Assembly (NCBI GenBank): GCA_036382515.1
Contig: DASVHQ010000097.1
Coordinates: 1 to 64,000, forward strand
Source: JADGRF01 sp036382515
GTDB lineage: Bacteria; Myxococcota_A; Polyangia; Polyangiales; JAFGIB01
Direction: 5' to 3'
DNA length: 64,000 nt
The position numbers and the translations under genes are program-made. Of this stretch, positions 1 to 9,736 are shown in pieces. Each line of letters starts with the position of its first letter. Within the stretch, counting starts at the first letter, position 1. Below the pieces are notes generated by a model, which had not been told where the DNA came from, searched no databases, and worked only from the letters and a program-made list of their open reading frames with translations.

Positions 1-10
1 CGGTTCCAGA

Positions 11-43
11 AACAAAAAAGCCCCTCCGTCATCGGGAGAGGCT
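11..43 (-). terminator. Rho-independent terminator downstream of tRNA-fMet
   Basis: On the minus strand an AGCC-CTCC / GGAG-GGCT stem with a short loop is followed directly by a run of six T (seen as the A-run at about 14-19 on the plus strand). This is the classic intrinsic terminator layout and it lies just after the tRNA gene. Confidence 0.75.
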
Positions 44-56
44 TCGTTTGCCGGAC

Positions 57-89
57 CCCCGATGCACCTCAAGAAGTGGTGCATCGGGG
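57..89 (-). other. Perfect 12-bp stem-loop after tRNA-fMet
   Basis: Positions 57-68 and 78-89 are perfect inverted complements around a 9-nt loop. It lies between the 3' end of the tRNA and the T-rich terminator. It may be a processing signal or a first terminator stem; no T-run follows it directly. Confidence 0.5.
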
Positions 90-96
90 TACGGAT

Positions 97-173
<77 letters not shown>

Positions 174-298
174 TCAATTGGCCGGCAGTGTACGTGCTGG
201 GCCGTGAGAGTCAAACGTTTTGTCTCGGAAAACGAGACCATTCGGTGACGGCACGCACGTAGGCGCGCGGGACGGCGCGAGCGCGTCGCGCGCAGCGC

Positions 299-1213
299 TC
301 AGCGCGTCTTGCGACGCGGCTTGGCGGGCGGGCCATCGCGCCTGGGTACCTGGCCAGAGGGCGCGGCACGCTTGGGTGCTTTGCCTGCCGTGAAGCGCCG
401 GGCCTTGGCCTTCTTCTCGGCCACCGCGTGCTGGTCGTGTGCACCGGAGTCGCGGTAGGTGCCCTCGACTCGCTGGCGGCCACCTTGAGGGTTCAGGAAC
501 TTCTGCTTGAGCTCGTTGAGCTCGGAGACTTCGAGCGGGCGCGCACGACCGGCGCGCAGGCCGTCGATGGTGAGACCTGCGAAGGAGATGCGTGAGAGGC
601 GCAGCACGCGGCGGCCGATGGCTTCCAGCATGCGATGCACCTGGCGGTTCTTGCCTTCGGAGATCGTGAGCTCGAGCCAGGTGTGTTTGTCGTCGAGCTT
701 CACGACGGACACTGTGGCGGGCGCGGTCTTCTCGCCGTCGTCGAGCACGACGCCCTCGCGCAGCGCTTGGATGCCGCGCTCGTCGATCCTGCCGAGGACC
801 TTGGCCGTGTAGACCTTGGGGACCTGGCGCGTGGGATGCAGTAGAGCCTGCGCCATGTCGCCGTCGTTGGTGAGTAGCAGCACGCCGCTGGTCTGGAAGT
901 CGAGGCGGCCAACGGGGAACACACGCTCGGGGATGTCGGCCACGAGATCGGTGATGGTGCTGCGGCCTTCGGGGTCGTCGAGCGTGGTGACGACGCCGCG
1001 CGGTTTGTGCAGCAGGTAGTAAACGGGCTTCTCGGCGACGAGGCGCTTGCCGTCGACCTCGACGCGGTCACGCACGGGGTTGGCGCGCGTGCCCAGCTCT
1101 CGCACGATGCGGCCGTTGACGCGCACCTTGCCGTCGAGGATCAGCTTTTCGGCGGCGCGACGCGAGGCGATCCCCGCCTTGGCGAGGATCTTCTGCAACC
1201 TGTCGGGTTTCAT
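299..1213 (-). CDS. rluB: 23S rRNA pseudouridine synthase, RluB/RsuA family
   Basis: This 304-residue protein isomerises a uridine in ribosomal RNA to pseudouridine. Residues about 1-60 form an S4 RNA-binding domain (DRLQKILAKAGIASRRAAEKLI). The catalytic domain follows, with the family motif VGRLDFQTSG; the aspartate at about residue 105 is the expected catalytic residue. Downstream GKNRQVHRM is also typical of the RsuA/RluB group. The last ~50 residues are a Lys/Arg-rich tail, common in high-GC RluB proteins. It lies 6 nt after the lipoprotein gene that ends at 1220 and may share its transcript. The exact target uridine cannot be read from sequence; RluB is more likely than RluE/F because of the S4 domain and long basic tail. 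Confidence 0.88.
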   Translation of the reverse strand: MKPDRLQKILAKAGIASRRAAEKLILDGKVRVNGRIVRELGTRANPVRDRVEVDGKRLVAEKPVYYLLHKPRGVVTTLDDPEGRSTITDLVADIPERVFPVGRLDFQTSGVLLLTNDGDMAQALLHPTRQVPKVYTAKVLGRIDERGIQALREGVVLDDGEKTAPATVSVVKLDDKHTWLELTISEGKNRQVHRMLEAIGRRVLRLSRISFAGLTIDGLRAGRARPLEVSELNELKQKFLNPQGGRQRVEGTYRDSGAHDQHAVAEKKAKARRFTAGKAPKRAAPSGQVPRRDGPPAKPRRKTR

Positions 1214-1219
1214 CGTGCC

Positions 1220-1918
1220 TCAGCCGTCTGCGCCGGCAGTCGCGGCGGCTGCTGCGGGAGCGTCTTGGTCGCGCTTCCACGCCGCGTCGCGATCCCAACG
1301 ATCGACGCGCGAGTCGCCATCGAGGTCGGTGCCCATACGAACCACTTTACCGCCTTCATAATACTCCCAGCGGTCGGGGTGCCATTGCGTGGCCGTGCTG
1401 CGACCTTTCAGATCGCGCTCGGCACGCGTTGGTTGGCCTTGTTCGATGAAGATCTTGGTGTCGATCTTGCCATCGTAGTCACTGTCGAACTCTTGGCGCA
1501 CGACCTGCCCGTTTTGGTAGACGGTGATCAGATCCATCTTGCCGTCGAAGTTGCGGTCGGCTTCTTCGCGCAGCGAGCGGCCCTCGTCGTCGTAGTAGCG
1601 CACCACGTCCATGCGGCCGTCGGCGTTCACGTCGGATTCGCGGCAGATCAGGATGAGGCGCGTGCCTGAGCCTTCGCCCACGCTCATGAAGACCTTGCGC
1701 ACGTCGTTCACGCCGTCGCCGGAGGTGTCGTACTCGCTGAACTCGCGGCCGGGCATGTTGGCGTTGCAGCGCGCATCGCCCGAGCCTGCGGTGGCCGTGC
1801 CGATGGCGGCGGCTTTCACCTTGGGGCCTGCGGCGGTGCTCAGCTGGAGCGAACCCTTGTGCGCGCAGCCGCATGCGAGCGCCGCGCCGATCAGCAGGAC
1901 GGAGATGCGAGTGCTCAT
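1220..1918 (-). CDS. Lipoprotein with DxDGxxD (EF-hand/thrombospondin-3-like) repeats
   Basis: The 232-residue product starts with a lipoprotein signal peptide whose lipobox ends ALACGC. The mature part carries successive acidic repeats such as DTSGDGVND, DVNADGRMD, DRNFDGKMD, DSDYDGKID and DLDGDSRVD, spaced about 20-25 residues apart. These match the calcium-binding loop pattern of EF-hand, dockerin or thrombospondin type 3 repeats, so a calcium-stiffened envelope lipoprotein is likely. Its ATG overlaps the stop of the related upstream gene in an ATGA, so the two are translationally coupled. No enzyme domain is visible and the function is unknown. Confidence 0.8.
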   Translation of the reverse strand: MSTRISVLLIGAALACGCAHKGSLQLSTAAGPKVKAAAIGTATAGSGDARCNANMPGREFSEYDTSGDGVNDVRKVFMSVGEGSGTRLILICRESDVNADGRMDVVRYYDDEGRSLREEADRNFDGKMDLITVYQNGQVVRQEFDSDYDGKIDTKIFIEQGQPTRAERDLKGRSTATQWHPDRWEYYEGGKVVRMGTDLDGDSRVDRWDRDAAWKRDQDAPAAAAATAGADG

Positions 1919-2727
1919 GGCTTGGCTCCTTGGGCAGCGCCGGCGTTGGTCGCGGGCGGGGCAGCGGCCGCAGCGGGAGCGGCGGGAGCGGCGGGAGGCG
2001 GCGCGCTCGGCGGCTGTGCAGACTTCGGCAACGGAGAACCGTCGCAGCTGACGGCTTCCTTCACGAACTGCGGACCATCGTTGCCCTCGCTGTCGGTCTT
2101 GTCGGGCTTGCCGTCGGCGTTGGTGTCGTACTTGATCTCGTACAGGCGACCGGCGCGGTAGGTCTCCCAGCGCTCGACGCGACCGTCGTTGTTGTCGTCG
2201 TACTGCACGGCGCTGAGCACGCCGTGGTCGTAGGTTTCCCAGGTGTCGACTTGGCCGTGGTGATGGCGGTCACGCTCGAGCTTGCCCACGTATCGACCGT
2301 TGCAGAACACCCAGGTGTCGATGCGACCGTCGAAGTTGGTGTCGAGCTCTTTGTGCCCGAGCACGCCCTTCTCGTAATAGGACTGCTGGTCGAGCTTGCC
2401 GTCGAAGTCGAAGTCGTCTTGTTCCTGCGCGATGCGACCGTTCTCGTAGACGCGCGTGACGTCGATGCGACCGTCGGAGTTGAGATCGATCTCGGCGCAC
2501 TTTTCAGTCGCACCCGTGAACACATGGCGGATGTTCGCCAGGCCGTCGCCGTTGGAGTCCACCAGGGTCTCGCGGTCGCCCTCGCAGGGCAGGCGCTTGA
2601 GCCAGGTCACTTTGCGGACCTCGGCTGTGGCCATGCCGGCAACGGCCAGCTTGGGCTTCTCCCCGCCGCAGGCAGCGACGGCGCAAGCCACTAAAATCAA
2701 AGAGAAATTGGTGATGGACTTGGACAT
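1915..2727 (-). CDS. Lipoprotein with DxDGxxD repeats, paralogue of the next gene
   Basis: I start this gene at MSKSITNFSLILVACAVAAC, because that gives a clean lipoprotein signal with lipobox VAAC; starts 7 or 10 codons upstream are also open. The roughly 270-residue product has the same repeated motif as its neighbour (DSNGDGLAN, DLNSDGRID, DFDFDGKLD, DTNFDGRID, DNNDGRVE, DTNADGKPD), then a Pro/Ala-rich C-terminal tail. Between acidic loops are aromatic-rich strands such as WETYDHGVL. It is probably an outer-membrane or periplasmic calcium-binding lipoprotein that arose by duplication with the coupled downstream gene. Function unknown. Confidence 0.78.
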   Translation of the reverse strand: MSKSITNFSLILVACAVAACGGEKPKLAVAGMATAEVRKVTWLKRLPCEGDRETLVDSNGDGLANIRHVFTGATEKCAEIDLNSDGRIDVTRVYENGRIAQEQDDFDFDGKLDQQSYYEKGVLGHKELDTNFDGRIDTWVFCNGRYVGKLERDRHHHGQVDTWETYDHGVLSAVQYDDNNDGRVERWETYRAGRLYEIKYDTNADGKPDKTDSEGNDGPQFVKEAVSCDGSPLPKSAQPPSAPPPAAPAAPAAAAAPPATNAGAAQGAKP

Positions 2728-2872
2728 CGGGCGGGCAACCATACGGGTCATCGGGCGGACCCCTCTCGGCCCAAGGGACGCGGCAGCGGCCGCGAGCCGG
2801 CGCGCGCGGCAGCGCCAGCTGGGGCCAGAGCATAACGGCAGCGTGGAGTGCCCTGCAAGCCCGCCAAAACGT

Positions 2873-2921
2873 TTGACTATATGTATGATGCCATGTACGT
2901 TCACAAGCGGCTCACACGTAC
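2873..2921 (+). promoter_or_regulatory. Candidate promoter and operator of the RHH gene
   Basis: TTGACT at 2873-2878 and TACGTT at 2896-2901 are spaced 17 nt, giving a plausible -35/-10 pair in an AT-rich patch. GTACGT (2895-2900) and ACGTAC (2916-2921) form a perfect inverted repeat overlapping the -10. A small DNA-binding protein is encoded just downstream, so autoregulation is possible. This is inference from pattern only. Confidence 0.35.
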
Positions 2922-2956
2922 CACGTTCGACTCAAGTTCCGGGGCTCCTTCAAGTC

Positions 2957-3154
2957 ATGGCTCGCAAGAAAATCTCCACCACGATTTACATCACACCGGA
3001 ACAGAACGAGAGCCTGAAGCTGCTTCACGAGCGCACCAAGGTTCCGATCGCGGTGTACATCCGCGAAGGTATCGACCTCGTGCTCGAACGCCATTCGTCG
3101 GAGTTGCCGGGCCAGCTCACGCTGGTTGCCTCCGGCGGCGAGAAGAAGAGCTAG
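2957..3154 (+). CDS. Small ribbon-helix-helix DNA-binding protein
   Basis: This 65-residue protein begins MARKKISTTIYITPEQ. The short beta-strand STTIYI followed by two helices (EQNESLKLLHERTK and IAVYIREGIDLVLER) is the classic MetJ/Arc/CopG ribbon-helix-helix fold, which binds DNA as a dimer through the strand. The reading frame is open upstream, but the ATG at 2957 is where the RHH pattern starts. The gene stands alone between the divergent lipoprotein pair and lepA, with no toxin gene beside it, so a stand-alone regulator is more likely than an antitoxin. Confidence 0.72.
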   Translation: MARKKISTTIYITPEQNESLKLLHERTKVPIAVYIREGIDLVLERHSSELPGQLTLVASGGEKKS

Positions 3155-3163
3155 CCGCAAACA

Positions 3164-3214
3164 GCGGAAATTCCCCACGCGGGCAAGCCGCGGAAATTCC
3201 CACGCGGACAAGCC
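3164..3214 (+). repeat. Tandem duplication of a 25/26-nt unit
   Basis: GCGGAAATTCCC(C)ACGCGG plus a CAAGCC tail occurs twice back to back, at 3164-3189 and 3190-3214, with one indel and one substitution. It lies between the RHH stop and lepA. Confidence 0.7.
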
Positions 3215-3294
3215 GCTTGAGGCCCTTGCCTCGTGCATCGCCACGCGGCGCGCGCTAGAGCATGCTCCGCGTTCGCTTTGCACCTGAGAGACCA

Positions 3295-5094
<1,800 letters not shown>

Positions 5095-5404
5095 ATCGGG
5101 TGCCAGCAGGCACGGCTGAAGCGATGCACGCGCGCGGTCACCGCTGCAGCACTGCGCATGACGTCGAGGCGGGCGGGCGCGCGCGCAGCGAGCTCGCCAC
5201 GATCAACCTGGATATCCCGACCGCGGCAACCGAGCGCTAGCGCGCGCTTGAGGACGCAGTAGCGCTCAAGGCACGCCCCTGGCTAAACTGGGTGTGCGAG
5301 GCGTGTGTGCACGTGTGCCGCTGTTCTCTCGACCGCCCGTCGCGCAGCGCGAAGATCGAGTAATGACTAGCGGCGCCGCGACTCTCATGGGTACCGTAGC
5401 CATC

Positions 5405-6967
5405 ATGACGCGAGTCCTGATCGTGGATGACGAGCAGCCGGTGCGGTCCGCCCTCGAGCGGATACTCGGCGCGATGGGCTATGAGGTCATCGCTGCGGTC
5501 GATGGGCTCGATGCACAAGCGCGGCTTTCTCAGCTGCCGATCGATCTCGTGATCACGGACCTGAGCATGCCGGGCGCGGATGGCTTTGCGGTTCTGCACG
5601 CGGTACGCGAGCTGCGATCTGGGTTGCCCGTGATCGTGCTGACTGGGCGTGGCTCGACGCAAGACTGCGTACGCGCCATGCGAGCGGGCGCTGCGGACTT
5701 CCTCGGCAAGCCTTTCGATCAGGCGGAGCTTCAGCACGTCGTTCGCGCCGCGCTGCACGGCCGCGAGCCCGATGCTGCGCTCGACGCGTCGCTCGCAGGC
5801 GAGGCGCGGCTCCCGCAAGCGGCGTTGGTCGGCGATTCACAGCCGATGCGTTCGGTGATCGATCAGGTCCAGCGCGTCGCACAGAGCGATGTCGCGGTGC
5901 TGCTCGTGGGCGAGCGGAACACGGGCAAGGAGGCCACCGCGCGTCTGCTGCACTCGATGTCGAACCGCGCAGGCAGGCCGCTCGTGACTTTGCGGTGCGC
6001 TGGCGTTGATTCGGATCGGCTCGATCGCGTGCTGTTTGGAACGGAAAGCGCCTCCGGCATGCTGGCGCTCGCCGAAGGCGGGACCTTGCTGCTCACTGAA
6101 ATAGAGCGGCTCGACGGTCCGCAGCGCGACGCGCTCGTGCGCGACCTCTCGGATCGCGTCGCCTTGGGTGCGCAGCACGGCGAGCGCGCGGATGTCCGGG
6201 TGCTGGTGAGCATCGACATCGAGCCACCCCACGAAACCGAAGCAAACGCGGTTGCGGTCGAACTGCGGGCGGCGCTCGACGGCGTGATGATCGCGATGCC
6301 GCCGCTACGCGATCGCGCACAGGATGTGCCGAGGCTCGTCGAGTACTTCGCAGAGATGGCAAACCGGCGCCTAGGACGGCACGTCAACACGGACATGTTG
6401 GCCTCGGCTCTGCAGCAGTACCCGTGGCCCGGCAATCTGACCGAGCTCGAAGAGCGCATCTCGAGGTACGTGACCGAAGCTCCGCCCGAGCTTCAAGAAG
6501 AGGTCCTCGTTGCCCCCAACGCCTTTGTGGTGCCGGTCGATTCGGTGGCGGCCACGGTGATCTTGAGTGATGGAACGCGTCACGAGGTGGTGTTTGCCCG
6601 TGGTCCCGGTCAGCCCATCGAGGAGCTACTCGAGGCGCGTGAGGGGTTCGTGCCTGTCAAGGAAGGTGGCAAGACGCGGATCTACGCGCGTTGCGCGCTC
6701 GCGTGCGTGATCGTGCCAGTGATCGTACGCGACGCGGGCGAAGAGCACGGATCGGAGGGCGATGAGTTGCCGCACAAGTGTCGTGCGGTTCGCGTGTCCT
6801 TGCTGAGCCGCGTCGTGCTCGAAGGGGAGCTGCGTTACGTGGCCGTCGAAGGTCGTGGGCGCGTCACGGACGTATTGAACGAGGATTCACTGAGCTTCTC
6901 CCTGCATGCAAGCGATGCCGTGCATCACATCGCCAAAGCCCATGTGCTTTGCATCGAGGAGCGCTGA
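5405..6967 (+). CDS. Response regulator with degenerate NtrC-type AAA+ domain
   Basis: The N-terminal 120 residues are a normal receiver domain (VDDE at 7-10, phosphoacceptor Asp 52, KPF near 101). The central domain is clearly derived from sigma-54 activators: GERNTGKE at 169-176 in place of GESGTGKE, ending in YPWPGNLTELEERI. However, the GAFTGA loop that contacts sigma-54 is deleted, and the Walker B Asp is replaced (LLLTEIERL for LFLDEI). The C-terminus has no Fis-type helix-turn-helix. It carries two similar ~50-residue beta-rich repeats instead. It is therefore unlikely to activate sigma-54 transcription. It overlaps pilT in TGATG, so a role in pilus or motility signalling is likely. 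Starts at 5294 or 5363 are possible. Confidence 0.75.
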   Translation: MTRVLIVDDEQPVRSALERILGAMGYEVIAAVDGLDAQARLSQLPIDLVITDLSMPGADGFAVLHAVRELRSGLPVIVLTGRGSTQDCVRAMRAGAADFLGKPFDQAELQHVVRAALHGREPDAALDASLAGEARLPQAALVGDSQPMRSVIDQVQRVAQSDVAVLLVGERNTGKEATARLLHSMSNRAGRPLVTLRCAGVDSDRLDRVLFGTESASGMLALAEGGTLLLTEIERLDGPQRDALVRDLSDRVALGAQHGERADVRVLVSIDIEPPHETEANAVAVELRAALDGVMIAMPPLRDRAQDVPRLVEYFAEMANRRLGRHVNTDMLASALQQYPWPGNLTELEERISRYVTEAPPELQEEVLVAPNAFVVPVDSVAATVILSDGTRHEVVFARGPGQPIEELLEAREGFVPVKEGGKTRIYARCALACVIVPVIVRDAGEEHGSEGDELPHKCRAVRVSLLSRVVLEGELRYVAVEGRGRVTDVLNEDSLSFSLHASDAVHHIAKAHVLCIEER

Positions 6968-8046
6968 TGCCGACTAGCCTTTCTCAATTGCTGCGCTTCA
7001 CCTTGGAGCAGGGAGCATCCGACCTGCACCTGTCCGCGGGTCAACCGCCGCTGCTGCGCGTGAACGGCGATCTGCGGCGGGTGGAAGTCCCGATGCTGTC
7101 GCAGGAAGACGCATTGCGCATGATCCACGAGATCATGACCGACGCGCAGCGCGGGGCCTTCGCCGATAAGCTCGAGCTCGACTTCGCATATACGCTCGAT
7201 CAAGGCCTGCGCTTTCGCGTCAATGCCTTCCTGCAAAATCGCGGCGCCGGCGCGGTCTTCCGCGCGATCTCCAATCGCATCCCGAGCATGGCCGATCTCG
7301 GCCTACCGGATATCGTGCGTCAGTTCGCCGAAGGGGAAAAAGGTCTGGTGCTGATCACGGGACCGACCGGAAGCGGCAAGACCACGACGCTCGCCGCGAT
7401 GATCGATCACATCAACGAGACGCAGCCCGGTCACTTGCTCACGCTCGAAGACCCGATCGAGTTCGTGCACATGCCCAAGCGCTGTCTCGTCAACCAGCGC
7501 GAAGTCGGTCGCCAGACTCATTCGTTCGCAGCAGCGCTGCGCAGCGCGCTGCGTGAAGATCCGGACGTGATCTTGGTAGGCGAGCTGCGTGATCTCGAGA
7601 CCACCTCGCTTGCCATGACCGCGGCGGAAACCGGCCACTTGGTGCTTGCGACGATGCACACCTCGAGCGCGCCCAAGACAGTCGATCGCATCCTCGACAT
7701 CTATCCCGCGGAGCAGCAGGGGCAGATCCGCGGCATGTTGTCGGAGTCGCTCGTCGGCGTGGTGAGTCAGATGCTGGTCAAGAAACGCGGCGGCGGACGA
7801 GCCGCAGCGCTCGAGATCCTGGTCGGCACACCGGCGGTGCGCAATCTGATCCGTGAAGGCAAGACGCATCAGATCCCCTCGAGCATGCAGGTGGCGGGCA
7901 AGAGCGGCATGCAAACGATGGAGGCAGCGCTCGTCAGCCTGGTGACGCGTGGCGTCATCGACTTGGCCGAAGCGCGGCTGCGCATGCCGTCCTCGGAGAT
8001 GCTGACGATGCTTCACAAGACCTCTGCAACCGGGTCGGGTGCTTGA
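6967..8046 (+). CDS. pilT: Type IV pilus retraction ATPase PilT
   Basis: PilT is the hexameric cytoplasmic ATPase that powers pilus retraction and twitching or social motility. The 359-residue sequence has the N-terminal PAS-like domain (GASDLHLSAGQPP), Walker A GPTGSGKTTT at 132-141, the Asp box TLEDPIEF, Walker B DVILVGELRD, and the His box TMHTSSA. Length and motifs match the family. Its ATG overlaps the stop of the preceding regulator, and the PilU-like gene follows directly, so the three form one operon. Confidence 0.93.
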   Translation: MPTSLSQLLRFTLEQGASDLHLSAGQPPLLRVNGDLRRVEVPMLSQEDALRMIHEIMTDAQRGAFADKLELDFAYTLDQGLRFRVNAFLQNRGAGAVFRAISNRIPSMADLGLPDIVRQFAEGEKGLVLITGPTGSGKTTTLAAMIDHINETQPGHLLTLEDPIEFVHMPKRCLVNQREVGRQTHSFAAALRSALREDPDVILVGELRDLETTSLAMTAAETGHLVLATMHTSSAPKTVDRILDIYPAEQQGQIRGMLSESLVGVVSQMLVKKRGGGRAAALEILVGTPAVRNLIREGKTHQIPSSMQVAGKSGMQTMEAALVSLVTRGVIDLAEARLRMPSSEMLTMLHKTSATGSGA

Positions 8047-8047
8047 T

Positions 8048-9280
8048 ATGGCTGAGCCACTCCGCGCAGCAGAGCTGCACGAAGGCCTTCACGCCTTGCT
8101 CGAGCACATGGGCAAGATCGAGGCGTCCGATCTGCACTTGACCGCGGGGCACCCGCCGGTGTTTCGCGTCGACAACGCCAGCTATCCTGCGCGCGTGCCG
8201 CTTGCGGCGGACGAGATCGCGAGCATGGCCGACTCGCTGATGAGCGCTTCGCAGCGAATGGAGTTTCGCGCCACCTTCGAAATGAACGTCACCTTCGCAT
8301 GGAGCGATGACGTGCGCTTTAGGGCGAACCTGTTCTTTCAGCGCGGAACGCCGAGCGTGGTCGTGCGTCGCTTGCACACGCGGATCAAGACACTCGAGGA
8401 GCTCGGTCTGCTCTTGGAGCTTCCGAGGCTCGCGCTGGTCCGCAGCGGGCTCGTGCTGGTCGTCGGTGACAAACGCAGCGGACGGTCCACCACGCTCGCG
8501 GCCCTGCTCGATCATCGCAATGCGAGCCAGGCCGGCCACATCCTCACGGTTGAAGATCCGATCGAGTTCGTTCACGCGCACAAGCAGTGCGTCGTCACGC
8601 AGCGCGAGATCGGCGTGGACACGTGCTCGTACGCGGACGCACTGCGCAACGCGCCGAACCAGACTCCCGACCTGATCTATGTCAGCGAGATCCGCGATGC
8701 ACCGACCATGGAGACGCTGCTCGGCCTCGCCGAAAGTGGCCAAGCATGCCTCTCCACCCTGCACGCGAGCAACGCAACGCAAGCCGTCGATCGCGTGCTC
8801 AGCTTCTTTCCCCAAGAGCGTCATTCGGAGATCCGCGTACGGCTGTCGCGAGCGCTGCGCGGCGTGATCGCTCAACGCTTGGTCCCCGCATTGCCGCAAG
8901 GCCGTGTGGCCGCAGTCGAGCTCCTCCTCGATACGCCGCAGATCAAAGACCTGATTCTTCGCGGCGAGCTCGCCAAGCTCGGCAATGGTTGGGAGGAGGC
9001 GGGTCCTGGTTGCTGCACCTTCGACGCTTCGCTGTTCGCGCTGTCTTCCGCGGGACGCATCAGTCAGGTCGAAGCGCTCAACGCGGCCGATCACGCCCCT
9101 GATCTGCTGCTGCGCATGCGGCGCGTGAATGATGCGCACGAGCAAGCACACGGGCACGCGCACGACGCCGGCGAAGTCAGCGAAGTCCCGCTGCGTCTCG
9201 CGCCCGATTCGTACGAGGCCCCAGCACCGGTCGTAATACCCGCGCCGGATCGGGGCGCCAAGACGGGCCCCGTTCACTGA
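8048..9280 (+). CDS. PilU/PilT-like ATPase with altered Walker A
   Basis: This 410-residue protein is a PilT-family paralogue (EASDLHLTAGHPPVFRV, VEDPIEFVH, STLHASNA). It resembles PilU, the accessory retraction ATPase that works with PilT. Walker A reads GDKRSGRS at 140-147: the catalytic Lys is Arg. Walker B has DLIYVSEIRD in place of DVILVGEIRD. It may bind nucleotide weakly or act as a non-hydrolysing partner of the adjacent PilT. The C-terminal ~70 residues are His- and Pro-rich and extend beyond PilT. The ATG lies 1 nt after the pilT stop; a GTG at 8039 is an alternative start. Confidence 0.82.
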   Translation: MAEPLRAAELHEGLHALLEHMGKIEASDLHLTAGHPPVFRVDNASYPARVPLAADEIASMADSLMSASQRMEFRATFEMNVTFAWSDDVRFRANLFFQRGTPSVVVRRLHTRIKTLEELGLLLELPRLALVRSGLVLVVGDKRSGRSTTLAALLDHRNASQAGHILTVEDPIEFVHAHKQCVVTQREIGVDTCSYADALRNAPNQTPDLIYVSEIRDAPTMETLLGLAESGQACLSTLHASNATQAVDRVLSFFPQERHSEIRVRLSRALRGVIAQRLVPALPQGRVAAVELLLDTPQIKDLILRGELAKLGNGWEEAGPGCCTFDASLFALSSAGRISQVEALNAADHAPDLLLRMRRVNDAHEQAHGHAHDAGEVSEVPLRLAPDSYEAPAPVVIPAPDRGAKTGPVH

Positions 9281-9431
9281 CGATAGCTAGTGCCCGTCCC
9301 AGAATGGCTGTTTTCGCGGTGTTTGCGGCGTCGGAACCGCGCGTCAAGCGCGCCGAAGGAGGTTTGTAGACGGCCGCTCGTTTCCGTGGAAAAGTGACAG
9401 TCGACGTCGCGCTGCTGCGCTGGCAGCACGG

Positions 9432-9698
9432 TCGCGTGTGGTGCTGGCAACGGGCACGGACGGGCCTGGGGCGCTGGTGTTTGCGGAGCGCCTCAGACGC
9501 CTGGTCGAGGCTGAGCCGGGGACGCCGAGCTGCACCGTGAGCGTTGGCGTCGCAACGCTTGACGAACGCATGACCACGGACGAGGATCTCATACGCCAGG
9601 CCGATGAGAGCTCGTACGAGGCCGAGCGCTCTGGCCGCAATCGCGTGGGCGGGTGCGCACGGCCCGGGGACAGCTGCAAGGGCGGGGCTCAGGCGTAA
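9432..9698 (+). pseudogene. Diguanylate cyclase (GGDEF) C-terminal remnant
   Basis: The frame reads RVVLATGTDGPGALVFAERL, then CTVSVGVATL, then LIRQADESSYEAERSGRNRV. This is the second half of a GGDEF domain beginning immediately after the position where GGDEF should stand. No GGDEF motif and no upstream domain is open in any frame, so the catalytic signature and N-terminus are lost. It is a 5'-deleted remnant and cannot make c-di-GMP. Confidence 0.7.
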
Positions 9699-9736
9699 GC
9701 GAGCCCGTGGTACGCTGCACGTTTCGGGGGGGCGTC

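Noticed and set aside
3164..3214. Two-unit tandem repeat considered as an origin iteron or attachment site
   Set aside because: Only two copies, no replication or integrase gene nearby.
3262..3294. ATG at 3262 as lepA start
   Set aside because: It adds 11 residues not found in LepA; the GTG at 3295 gives the standard 599-residue length.
5095..5230. Short plus-strand frame ending NLDIPTAATER after lepA
   Set aside because: Too short, no start, no homology I can recognise; could be chance in GC-rich DNA.
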